From: Mycobacterium gordonae
GTDB taxonomy: Bacteria > Actinomycetota > Actinomycetes > Mycobacteriales > Mycobacteriaceae
Reading direction: 5' to 3'
NCBI RefSeq assembly: GCF_017086405.1
Contig: NZ_CP070973.1
Coordinates: 5,302,739 to 5,366,738, forward strand
Length of the DNA: 64,000 nucleotides
The translations under genes and the position numbers were made by a program. The notes below the pieces were generated by a model that did not search any database, had not been told where the DNA came from, and saw nothing but the letters and a program-made list of their open reading frames with translations. Position 1 is the stretch's first letter, and each line of letters begins with the position of its first letter. Of the stretch, positions 52,944 to 60,472 are shown piece by piece.

Positions 52944-53921
52944 ATGACCTCTATAACGATCGCAGAACTGGCAGACCTGCTGGTGGAGACCGGCCAGCGA
53001 CACCATCAGGCTTACGCCGACAGCGACGGTGTCGACCCTGAATGGGCTCTCTGGTACAGCGGCTACCTGCAGACGCGGCTGTGGGATCGCGCGGGTCGGC
53101 TGCCGTCCCGCAGCCAGCTGGTCGGCCTCCTTGAGTCCGCCGAGCGGCGCTACGGCGGCGCTGCCGGCTGGCCACTGCGCTACGCGGCCCACCTGCTAGC
53201 GGGGATCGACGACAGTCGGCCCACCAACAACGTGTTCCCCGCCGTGGCTGCCGACGACATCGGTTGGCTGACCAGGGAGCAGATGATCGAGGTAGACCGC
53301 GTGATGATCGATGAGTTGCGCATCGACTTGGTGCAGATGATGGAGAACGCCGGTCATCAGCTGGCGCGTCTCGTGCTGGCTCTGGGAACGCCCGACCGGG
53401 TCGCCGTGGTCGCGGGATCCGGTGGCAATGGGGGCGGCGGCCTGGTAGCGGCACGGCACTTGGTCAACGCCGGCGTCGACGTCGTGGTGACCCTAGGCGG
53501 TCCGCCCGACCAGCTGAGCCCGGTCCCTGCGCACCAATTCGACATCCTGCGACGCATGAAGGTGGCGACCAGCCCGACCCTCATTGAGGCCGACCTCGCC
53601 GTAGACGCCCTGATCGGCTACTCGCTGCGTGGCATACCGCACGGGCGGGCCGCGGAGTTGATCGCGGCCATGACGTCCGCCAGGTCGGTGGTGGCACTGG
53701 ACACGCCCAGCGGGCTCGACGTCACGTCCGGACAGGCCCCCGGGGATGTCGTCAGCGCTGACGCGACCATGACGCTGGCGCTGCCCAAGATGGGTATGCG
53801 TGGTGCGCCGCAGGTCGGTGCCCTCTACCTCGCCGATATTTCGGTGCCACGCTCCGTTACCGCTGCGCTGGGTCCGCATCCACCCGACTTTTCGGAGTCG
53901 CCGATACTTCGGGTGATCTGA
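52944..53921 (+). CDS. NAD(P)H-hydrate epimerase-like protein with an extra N-terminal domain
   Basis: 325 residues. Residues 1-75 (ITIAELADLLVETGQRHHQAY ... DPEWALWYSGYLQTRL) form a small helical domain that I recall as a separate short actinobacterial protein. The rest (about 100-320) is a YjeF_N/NnrE fold with MIEVDRVMIDELRID, GSGGNGGGGLVAARHL and LDTPSGLDVTSG. In the nucleotide motif the usual NNGGDG reads GNGGGG. There is no NnrD dehydratase domain, unlike the bifunctional mycobacterial enzyme. A role in repair of hydrated NAD(P)H is possible but the altered motif leaves it open. Confidence 0.75.
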   Translation: MTSITIAELADLLVETGQRHHQAYADSDGVDPEWALWYSGYLQTRLWDRAGRLPSRSQLVGLLESAERRYGGAAGWPLRYAAHLLAGIDDSRPTNNVFPAVAADDIGWLTREQMIEVDRVMIDELRIDLVQMMENAGHQLARLVLALGTPDRVAVVAGSGGNGGGGLVAARHLVNAGVDVVVTLGGPPDQLSPVPAHQFDILRRMKVATSPTLIEADLAVDALIGYSLRGIPHGRAAELIAAMTSARSVVALDTPSGLDVTSGQAPGDVVSADATMTLALPKMGMRGAPQVGALYLADISVPRSVTAALGPHPPDFSESPILRVI

Positions 53922-53941
53922 GCCCATTGGCCTGCCGGGGT

Positions 53942-53981
53942 CACCAACTCACCAAGAATCCTTTGAGAAGTTCACAAGCCG
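53942..53981 (+). promoter_or_regulatory. CAAG-box site D (11-base-phased direct repeats)
   Basis: In 11-base phase: CACCAAC (53942), CAAGAAT (53953), TGAGAAG (53964) and CAAGCCG (53975). Two of four boxes are exact CAAG. The DUF732 start lies 63 bases beyond. Confidence 0.5.
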
Positions 53982-54043
53982 TACGCATGAGGCTTTGGTC
54001 AACGCAAACCAGCGTCCACCACCTCAGTAACACGGAGACACCA

Positions 54044-54379
54044 ATGTTCACTCGTCGTTTCACCGCTTCCCTGGCCGGCACCACCCTGACCGCCGCCACG
54101 CTCGGCCTGGCTGCCCTCGGTCTGGCCGGCACCGCCGGCGCGAGCACGGTCGACGACGCCTTCATCGCCCAGATCAAGGCTGACGGGATCACCCCGCCCA
54201 GCAGCGCGCGCGCCATCAGCGAAGCCCACGCCGTGTGCACCGCTCTGGACGCCGGGCAATCCAGCAAGCAGGTCATCGCCAGTGTGGCCCAGCGGACCGG
54301 CCTGAGCAGCAGCGGTGCGCACACCTTCGCCGTCGACGCCGCCAGCGCCTACTGCCCGCAGTACGTCACCACCACCTGA
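54044..54379 (+). CDS. DUF732 small secreted protein
   Basis: 111 residues from the ATG at 54044. Signal peptide MFTRRFTASLAGTTLTAATL..., cleavage after AGA(S). The mature helical part STVDDAFIAQIKADGITPPS ... AHAVCTALDAG ... AASAYCPQYV has the DUF732 Cys pair. It matches, in length and context order, Rv1291c, which lies next to argS in M. tuberculosis but is 22 kb away here. Function unknown. Confidence 0.85.
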   Translation: MFTRRFTASLAGTTLTAATLGLAALGLAGTAGASTVDDAFIAQIKADGITPPSSARAISEAHAVCTALDAGQSSKQVIASVAQRTGLSSSGAHTFAVDAASAYCPQYVTTT

Positions 54380-54450
54380 AGCCCCGAAACCCGCCCCCCG
54401 ATCGCCGCCTCACAGACTCTGTGGGGCGGCGATTCGTTGCGCGCCGTGCG

Positions 54451-54948
54451 TCAGGCGCGAAACGCCGCCACCGGCATCTCGACACTGCCCTGGCACGGAC
54501 CGCTGGCGATGTCGGTGTGCCAGGTGCCACGTAGCGACCCGTCGGCCTGCGGCGTGTAGAACGCCCACGATTTAGCGGGCGCCCAGACCTTCGAAACCCC
54601 CTCTCCCATATAGCAATCCCACTGAAAATCAAAGCGCTCGACCCACCGGGAGCCATCCCAGGTGTAGTGCGACGGCACCGAGATCGTCGGGTTGTCGGGC
54701 TTGGGTCCGTTGTTGGCGGTGGCGACACAACTGGCCGCCGAACACACCGTCGAGAAGACATAGTCCGCACTGAATGTGGGTTCGGCCTGGGCGGCCGCAA
54801 CGCTGGTGCCGCTCTTCTCGACGGCATAGCGCACCAGCGAGTACTTGCCGTTCCACGCGGGGCTCGCCCCATGCGCGGCCGGCATACCGAACGCCGAGGC
54901 GAGCACGGCGAGCATCGCGAATTTCCATCCCAGCGGCATCGTGTCCAT
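54451..54948 (-). CDS. Secreted protein with paired cysteines (CxxxxCVA type)
   Basis: 165 residues from the ATG at 54948 (MDTMPLGWKFAMLAVLASAFG); the long upstream frame is antisense to other genes. Signal peptide with cleavage near AHGA. Mature part: WNGKYSLVRYA, STVCSAASCVATANN, WDGSRWVERFDFQWDCYMGEG and SGPCQGSVEMPV. The Cys/Trp spacing is shared with 41265 and 42577. Function unknown. Confidence 0.75.
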   Translation of the reverse strand: MDTMPLGWKFAMLAVLASAFGMPAAHGASPAWNGKYSLVRYAVEKSGTSVAAAQAEPTFSADYVFSTVCSAASCVATANNGPKPDNPTISVPSHYTWDGSRWVERFDFQWDCYMGEGVSKVWAPAKSWAFYTPQADGSLRGTWHTDIASGPCQGSVEMPVAAFRA

Positions 54949-54997
54949 GCTGTCCGCTGGATGACGCAACAGGGTATCGGCGCGGCTACGATCCCGC

Positions 54998-55528
54998 TCA
55001 GTCCAATTCGAACTTCGTCGCGCCGAACGGCTCTGCCGTTCCCAGCGCGAACACCGTGGCCGGCCGCACCCGGTAAAGGTGCCACGGCGCCGGCCCCGCC
55101 GAAGGCGCGCTGAACGGCGCGGTGAGCGCATCGCCGGCGACCTCGGCAGGCCAGCCATCCGCGGCGTACTCCGCTGCTAGGGAGGCCAATTCGTCTCTGC
55201 CGGTCACCCGTTCGGCGACCCCTTCGATCACGAGGTCGAACGGCTCGGTGGCGACGCTGAAGGTGCATCGGGGGTCACGCATCAGATTGCGTGACTTGCG
55301 GGTGGCCGGTCCGGAAGTGAAATACCAGATGCCGTTCACCGATTGCACCCCCACCGCCATCACGTGCGGACTGCCGTCGCGGTTGACGGTGGTGAGCCAG
55401 GTGGTGTGCCGTTGTGGGCCGCCGGTACCCGGCGCCTGCGGCAACGGGCTGTCCAACACGGCTTTGACACTGTCCCACTCGATCGGCGGCGTCCCGTAGC
55501 CGTCGAGATTGCGCGGTGTGATCGTCAT
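54998..55528 (-). CDS. Pyridoxamine 5'-phosphate oxidase-fold protein (flavin/F420 type)
   Basis: 176 residues with the split-barrel pattern: HTTWLTTVNRDGSPHVMAVG, WYFTSGPATRKSRNLMRDPR and PWHLYRVRPATVFAL. In mycobacteria such proteins bind F420 or FMN. It lies 49 bases upstream of the secreted protein gene on the same strand. Substrate unknown. Confidence 0.85.
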   Translation of the reverse strand: MTITPRNLDGYGTPPIEWDSVKAVLDSPLPQAPGTGGPQRHTTWLTTVNRDGSPHVMAVGVQSVNGIWYFTSGPATRKSRNLMRDPRCTFSVATEPFDLVIEGVAERVTGRDELASLAAEYAADGWPAEVAGDALTAPFSAPSAGPAPWHLYRVRPATVFALGTAEPFGATKFELD

Positions 55529-55558
55529 ACCGGGACTGACCGCCGCGGGGTGGAAAGT

Positions 55559-56095
55559 TCATCGCCCCCGCAACAGAAACAGGGCGTAGGCAGCGATTGA
55601 CTGCGCATCGGCGATCACACCCTCGCGTATCATCTGCTCGACCTCCTCGCGCGGGAACCAGGCACTGCGCATGTCCTGTTCCTCGTGCTCGCGGTCCGCA
55701 TGCCCCTCCGTTATTCCGGTGGCCAGAAAAACCCACCCGCGCTGACTGGTCATCCCGGGTGCGACGTCGAGCTGACCGAGTGCCTCCAACGTCGTTGCCC
55801 GCAGCCCGGTTTCCTCCCTCAACTCGCGCTCGGCGAGCTCGGCGGGCTCAGGGTCGGCCAGATCGGGGGCGGTGCCCTGGGGAAACTCCCAGCGGCGCGC
55901 ACCGACGGGATAACGGAACTGCTCGACCAACCGGAATCGCGTTCCGTCGTAGGGCATTACGAGCGCGTAGGTGGGCTTGTCCACCACCGCGTAGATGCCG
56001 GGGCTGCCGTCGGGCCGGCGGATGTCGTCTTCGCGGAGCACCATCCACGGGTTGCGATAGGCCTCGCGCGACGCGACGGTTTCGATGAAAGGCAC
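55559..56095 (-). CDS. NUDIX hydrolase
   Basis: 178 residues from a GTG at 56095 (VPFIETVASREAYRNPW); an ATG 29 codons upstream adds a sequence without family similarity. The Nudix box is GTAPDLADPEPAEL followed by AERELREETGL. The fold resembles ADP-ribose-type pyrophosphatases. It lies 30 bases upstream of the PPOX gene on the same strand, so the two are probably co-transcribed. 56096-56291 holds divergent promoters. Confidence 0.85.
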   Translation of the reverse strand: MPFIETVASREAYRNPWMVLREDDIRRPDGSPGIYAVVDKPTYALVMPYDGTRFRLVEQFRYPVGARRWEFPQGTAPDLADPEPAELAERELREETGLRATTLEALGQLDVAPGMTSQRGWVFLATGITEGHADREHEEQDMRSAWFPREEVEQMIREGVIADAQSIAAYALFLLRGR

Positions 56096-56291
56096 GTTGT
56101 CAGTATCCGGGCCGGCATCGTGTCGGGCGCCGCCGGCATGCCGAGGAACCCCAGCCATTGCAGCCGGCATCGTGCGCGGCAAAGATTGGTCCCGAATCGA
56201 CGCGCACGCGCGTCTTGCTGGCGTTAACCGGCGCGGTGACCGATAGTCAGTTCAAGCCGGCCGACGCCCATCTCATCGGGAGTGGGTGTTC

Positions 56292-58028
56292 ATGCGGGAG
56301 AACTCATGGCGGAGCGGGCGGGACATGGTGCGTCACATTATCGTCAGCGGTCACGATGCGTTGGCTGCGACGATCATCGAGGAACTCAACAAGGTCGGCG
56401 CCAACGTCGCAATGCTGGCCGGCGACAACTTGGTGGGGGTCGATCTCACCAATGCCGATGCCGTCGTGTGCGTCGGCGACGACGACGCGAGGAACCTCGA
56501 AATCGCTTTGCTCGCACGGAAAGCCAATCCTCATGTGCGGGTGGTCGCCCGGCTGGCCAACGACGTGCTGCGCGAGGCGATGGCCGCCGACAACGGCCCC
56601 GGCGCGATCCTGGACGTCGCCGACCTCGCCGCGCCCTCGGTGGTCGAATCGGTGCTGGCCTATACCGCGCACCCGTTCGAGGTGGCCGGCATCGACTTCG
56701 TGGTCTCGAGGTCCGAAGCGCCGCGGGACGCGACCCTGCGTGAGATCTACGGCGACCTGGCTCCGGTGGCGGTGATCGGTGGCAAGGACTCGCCCGCTCC
56801 CGGGGAAGTGGTGGCGTGTCCCGGGCGGGACCTGCAGGTCCGGGCCGGTGACTGGACGGCGATGATCGGCACCGCCGAGGAGGTGGCCGCTCGCGGCATG
56901 ACGGTTCCCCGGCCGGTGCCCAACCGCTCCGGCCGGCCCCGGATGCACCGCGGCCTCGACGCGGCGCGCACCCTGCGCGACGAAGTGAATCCGATGTTCT
57001 TCCGGGCGCTGGGGGCAGCGGCCGCGTTGCTGGTGGGGTCGACAGTATTGCTGCGCTACGCCTACCAGATGCCCGGGATGAGCTGGATCGACGCGTTGTA
57101 CTTCACCACCGAAACGATCGCCACGGTCGGCTACGGCGACTTCAACTTCTTCAACCAGCCAATCTGGCTGCGGCTGTACAGCATCATGTTGATGTTCGCC
57201 GGCGTCACCACCACCGCGCTGCTGGTGGCCTTCATCGCCGACCTGCTGCTCTCGCGCCGCTTCGTCCGCTCGGCCGGGCGCTCAAGGGTGCGCCACATGC
57301 GCAACCACATCATCGTCGTCGGCCTGGGCTCCTTCGGCAGCCGCGTGGTCAGCGACCTGACCGCCGCCGGGCGCGACGTCGCCGTCATCGAACTCGACGA
57401 GAACAACCGGTACCTGGCATCGGCGGCCGAACTCGAGGTTCCGGTGATCTTCGGTGACGCGACGCTGCGCCAGACGCTCGAGCATGCCGGGATTGAGAAG
57501 GCCCGCGCGGTGGCCGTGCTGACCCAGGACGACATGGTCAACATCGAGGTCGGCATCGTCTTGCGGGAGATGTTGAACACCCGCTCGCACCGCAAGCTGC
57601 ATCGCAAGGACGTGCCGTTGGTGCTGCGGGTGTACGACCGGTCACTGGGTTCGGCGGTGGCCCAGCGGTTCGGCTTCGACAACGTCCGCTCGACTGTCGA
57701 TCTGGCGGCGCCCTGGTTCATCGGCGCCGCGATGGGACTGCAGGTGCTGGGGACGTTCTCCATCGGGCAACGCTCCTTCATGGTGGGCGGGATGTGCGTC
57801 GCCTCTGGCAGCGAGCTCGACGGCAAGCCCATGCACGAGCTGTCCACCCAGGTCCGCGTCATCGCGATCACCGGGCCCGACGGGCAGGTCAAGCTGCACC
57901 CGCGCCGCGACGCGCGCCTGGAGGGCGGCGACACCGTCTACCTCGTCGGCCCCTACCGCGAACTGCTGGCCACTCTGCGCAAGGGACAGCCCTCGGATCA
58001 GTCGGTCGACAGCATGCGGGCAGGCTGA
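56292..58028 (+). CDS. Two-domain RCK (TrkA-N) potassium channel
   Basis: 578 residues from the ATG at 56292. An N-terminal RCK-like domain (about 13-205, starting RHIIVSGHDALAATII) precedes an ion-channel segment with two membrane helices and the K+ filter TVGYGD (278-283). A second RCK domain (about 333-575) has the NAD motif IIVVGLGSFGSRVV. The first RCK lacks the GxGxxG and probably does not bind NAD. By family it is a ligand-gated K+ channel. Confidence 0.9.
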   Translation: MRENSWRSGRDMVRHIIVSGHDALAATIIEELNKVGANVAMLAGDNLVGVDLTNADAVVCVGDDDARNLEIALLARKANPHVRVVARLANDVLREAMAADNGPGAILDVADLAAPSVVESVLAYTAHPFEVAGIDFVVSRSEAPRDATLREIYGDLAPVAVIGGKDSPAPGEVVACPGRDLQVRAGDWTAMIGTAEEVAARGMTVPRPVPNRSGRPRMHRGLDAARTLRDEVNPMFFRALGAAAALLVGSTVLLRYAYQMPGMSWIDALYFTTETIATVGYGDFNFFNQPIWLRLYSIMLMFAGVTTTALLVAFIADLLLSRRFVRSAGRSRVRHMRNHIIVVGLGSFGSRVVSDLTAAGRDVAVIELDENNRYLASAAELEVPVIFGDATLRQTLEHAGIEKARAVAVLTQDDMVNIEVGIVLREMLNTRSHRKLHRKDVPLVLRVYDRSLGSAVAQRFGFDNVRSTVDLAAPWFIGAAMGLQVLGTFSIGQRSFMVGGMCVASGSELDGKPMHELSTQVRVIAITGPDGQVKLHPRRDARLEGGDTVYLVGPYRELLATLRKGQPSDQSVDSMRAG

Positions 58029-58907
58029 CTACAACGCGGCGACGACGTCTGCGGCCCGACGCAGCTGCTCGGTGTCCGAGCTGGTGGGGATGAGTTGCAC
58101 TTCGTGTGTGCCGATGTCGGCGAATCCCCTGAGTACCGCGACCAGCTCGTCCTCGGAACCCGCCCATCCGGTCATCGGCGCCATGGCATCGACGTACTCG
58201 GCCGGGATCCAGTTCATGTACCGCCGCAGGTGCCGGTGCACCTGGCCGCGGGCTTCGTCGGCCGCGCCGAACGCGAACCAGAACGACGTCGCCAGGTGCG
58301 GCTCCGGTTTGCCGGCCTCGGCCCAGGCGCGACGTGCGACGTCGAACAGCTCGTTCTGCTTGGCGACATCGAGGTCCAAGGTGGTTCCGGCCATTCCGTC
58401 GGCCCAGGCGGCGGCGCTACGGACGGTTTTGGGTCCGATCGTGCCGACGTGTAGCGGCGGGCCACCTTTTTGCACGGGCGAGGGGCCGACCGGCCGCACC
58501 GAGTCGGTGGTCTTCTCCCCCGCCCACACGCGCTTCATCACCGCGACGCGCTCGGCCATGCCGCGGATGGTCTGCGTCTTGGGGTCGGCGCCCACCGCGT
58601 TGTAGTCCTCCTCCCGGCCACCCACCCCGATGCCCACCGTCAGGCGGCCGCCGCTGAGCATGTCGCCGGTGGCCAGGCCCTTGGCCAGCATCACCGGGTC
58701 GTGCAGCTGCGGGACGATCACCGTCGTCACCAGCCGCACCCGCTGCGTCCACGCTGAGATGGCGCCCAGCAAGGTCAGGCTGTCCGGGTTGTCGAAGGCG
58801 ATGCGCTCGCCCCAGCACAGCGACGAGAACGGGCCCTCGTCGATCACCTGCGCCCACTGCCGCAGCAGCGTCGCGTCCAGGTCGGGCTCCATCACCGGCA
58901 TCGTCAT
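58029..58907 (-). CDS. LLM-class (F420-dependent-type) oxidoreductase
   Basis: 292 residues from the ATG at 58907 (MTMPVMEPDLDATLLRQW); GTG and ATG codons further upstream are possible but would run into the divergent gene. The luciferase-like TIM barrel is marked by LVTTVIVPQLHDPVMLAKGLATGD and GGRLTVGIGVGGREEDY. Such enzymes use F420 or FMN. Its stop abuts the K+ channel stop. Confidence 0.9.
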   Translation of the reverse strand: MTMPVMEPDLDATLLRQWAQVIDEGPFSSLCWGERIAFDNPDSLTLLGAISAWTQRVRLVTTVIVPQLHDPVMLAKGLATGDMLSGGRLTVGIGVGGREEDYNAVGADPKTQTIRGMAERVAVMKRVWAGEKTTDSVRPVGPSPVQKGGPPLHVGTIGPKTVRSAAAWADGMAGTTLDLDVAKQNELFDVARRAWAEAGKPEPHLATSFWFAFGAADEARGQVHRHLRRYMNWIPAEYVDAMAPMTGWAGSEDELVAVLRGFADIGTHEVQLIPTSSDTEQLRRAADVVAAL

Positions 58908-58945
58908 ACCTATCTGCACGTAAGTGATTCTGGCAGCATGGGCGG

Positions 58946-59359
58946 ATGGCACTAACGAGCACGTCAATCGCCCACGTCCGGCTCACTGTCACCGACATCG
59001 AGCGATCGCGGCGGTTCTACGAGAGCGTGTTCGACTGGCCGGTGCTCATCGAGGCCCCGGAGAACCCCGACGAGGCGACGCGGCGCCGGTTGGGTTTTCT
59101 ATTCGGCGGCGTCATCTACGACATGGGTGGCGCGCTGCTCGGGTTGCGGCCGGTGGCCGATGACCGCTTCGACGAGGACCGGTGCGGGCTGGACCACCTG
59201 GCGTTGAGGATCGCCAGCAAGGACGAATTATATTCTGCAGCAAAACATCTCGATGAGATCGGGATTGCCCACGAGCCGGTCAAGGACATCGGGCCGGCCT
59301 ACATCCTGGAGTTCCGCGACCCGGACAACATCGCCTTGGAGCTCACGGCGCCGAAGTAA
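58946..59359 (+). CDS. VOC-family protein
   Basis: 137 residues. STSIAHVRLTVTDIERSRRFYESVFDW at the start and GPAYILEFRDPDNIALEL at the end, with His and Glu at glyoxalase-type metal positions (HVRL, LDHLAL, LEF). Divergent from the LLM oxidoreductase with only 38 bases between. Substrate unknown. Confidence 0.88.
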   Translation: MALTSTSIAHVRLTVTDIERSRRFYESVFDWPVLIEAPENPDEATRRRLGFLFGGVIYDMGGALLGLRPVADDRFDEDRCGLDHLALRIASKDELYSAAKHLDEIGIAHEPVKDIGPAYILEFRDPDNIALELTAPK

Positions 59360-59379
59360 CGCCCCTCCGGCCTCTGACG

Positions 59380-59437
59380 CGAGCGTGCGGTTAGCGCCAG
59401 CGCCCACGGCGTGTCGGCGTACCCGGGTGCACGCTCG
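59380..59437. repeat. 58-base palindrome-ended repeat, copy 1
   Basis: Ends are CGAGCGTGC and GCACGCTCG (perfect inverted 9-mers). Core reads GGTTAGCGCCAGCGCCCACG onward. It matches copy 2 at 54 of 58 positions. Confidence 0.85.
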
Positions 59438-59454
59438 TGACAGAAAGAGACGCC

Positions 59455-59489
59455 ATGCCCCATGCCCCATGCCCCATGCCCCATGCCCC
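59455..59489. repeat. Heptamer array, five units of ATGCCCC
   Basis: Five perfect tandem copies of ATGCCCC between the two 58-base repeats; the last base is shared with copy 2. Open frames through it are low-complexity and not genes. Confidence 0.9.
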
Positions 59490-59546
59490 GAGCGTGCGGT
59501 TAGCGCCAAAGCCCACGGCGTGTCGGCGTACCGGAGTGCACGCTCG
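59489..59546. repeat. 58-base palindrome-ended repeat, copy 2
   Basis: Same orientation as copy 1, 109 bases further on. The four differences are two pairs of nearby bases in the core; both inverted ends are intact. It ends 28 bases before the ATG of the next gene. Confidence 0.85.
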
Positions 59547-59574
59547 CCACCGCAAGAGGACACTGGCGAAAACT

Positions 59575-59961
59575 ATGAGTATCAGCTTCAACCACACCAT
59601 CGTCGCGTCGCGCGACAAGCGGCAATCCGCGGAGTTTCTCACCGAACTGTTCGACCTGCCCGGCCCCGCACCGTTCGGCCCGTTCCTGGTCGTCGCACTG
59701 GAACACCTTGCCAGCCTGGACTACGCCGACGTCGCCGACGGCGACGAAATCCGGCCGCAGCACTACGCGTTCCTGGTCTCCGAAGCGGAGTTCGACGCCA
59801 TCTACGGCAAGATCACCGCCCGCGGCTTGCCGCACTGGGCGGACCCTCGCGCCCAACGACCCGGCGAAATCAATACTCGGGACGGTGGCCGCGGCGTCTA
59901 CTTCCGCGACCCAGCCGGGCACGCGATGGAGATTCTGACCAGGCCCTACGGCTCGGGCTAG
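59575..59961 (+). CDS. VOC-family protein
   Basis: 128 residues from the ATG at 59575 (MSISFNHTIVASRDKRQSAEF). It has RGVYFRDPAGHAMEILTRP at the end, and HTIVA, EHLASL and QHYAFL around possible ligand positions. Distinct from the VOC protein at 58946. Its stop shares CTAG with the convergent Rrf2 gene. The 58-base repeat lies in its promoter region. Confidence 0.87.
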   Translation: MSISFNHTIVASRDKRQSAEFLTELFDLPGPAPFGPFLVVALEHLASLDYADVADGDEIRPQHYAFLVSEAEFDAIYGKITARGLPHWADPRAQRPGEINTRDGGRGVYFRDPAGHAMEILTRPYGSG

Positions 59962-60437
59962 CGGCGGGCGGCCCCGTGCCGCCGGCTCTCCTGGTCGCGG
60001 TAGTCGTCGGCCATCTGCGCGACATGCTCGGGCAGCGTGCCGTTGGCGACGTCTGCCACGGTCGTCTCCTCCAAGACCGACCGCATGCTGGCGCGCAACG
60101 CCCGCCACACATCGGTGAGCGCGACGGTCGGGCCGGAATAGGGCAGATCTCCCAGCCCGATGTCGCGCACGCTGGCCAACGGCCCGTCGATACACCGCAA
60201 CACGTCAGCGATGCTGATCTCGGTGCCCGGCCGCGCCAGTTCGTAACCACCCTCACGTCCGCGGTGGCTGCGCACCAGGCGGTCGGTCCGCAGGTTGGTC
60301 AGGATGTCGACGAGGAACTGCGGCGGAATGCCCTGGGCCTGGGCCAGCTCGTCGGTCTTGACCAGCGTGCCACTGGGGACCGTCGCGAGCTGGACCATCG
60401 CCCGAACGGCGTACTCCGCCTTGGCCGACATCCGCAT
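59958..60437 (-). CDS. Rrf2-family transcriptional regulator (Rv1287 ortholog)
   Basis: 159 residues from the ATG at 60437 (MRMSAKAEYAVRAMVQLA); the frame upstream of this overlaps cysNC. Winged helix with QGIPPQFLVDILTNLRTDRLVRSHRGREGGYELA. There is only one Cys (VLRCIDG), not the three of Fe-S IscR types, so it resembles cysteine-metabolism CymR regulators. It lies 35 bases after cysNC on the same strand, suggesting control of sulfate assimilation. Confidence 0.92.
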   Translation of the reverse strand: MRMSAKAEYAVRAMVQLATVPSGTLVKTDELAQAQGIPPQFLVDILTNLRTDRLVRSHRGREGGYELARPGTEISIADVLRCIDGPLASVRDIGLGDLPYSGPTVALTDVWRALRASMRSVLEETTVADVANGTLPEHVAQMADDYRDQESRRHGAARR

Positions 60438-60472
60438 GCTCAGGATTGTGCCAGCCTCTTGCCCAGAACCTC

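Noticed and set aside
59437..59574. Open frame through the ATGCCCC array into the VOC gene
   Set aside because: Low-complexity translation of the repeat; the VOC ATG at 59575 begins the conserved domain.
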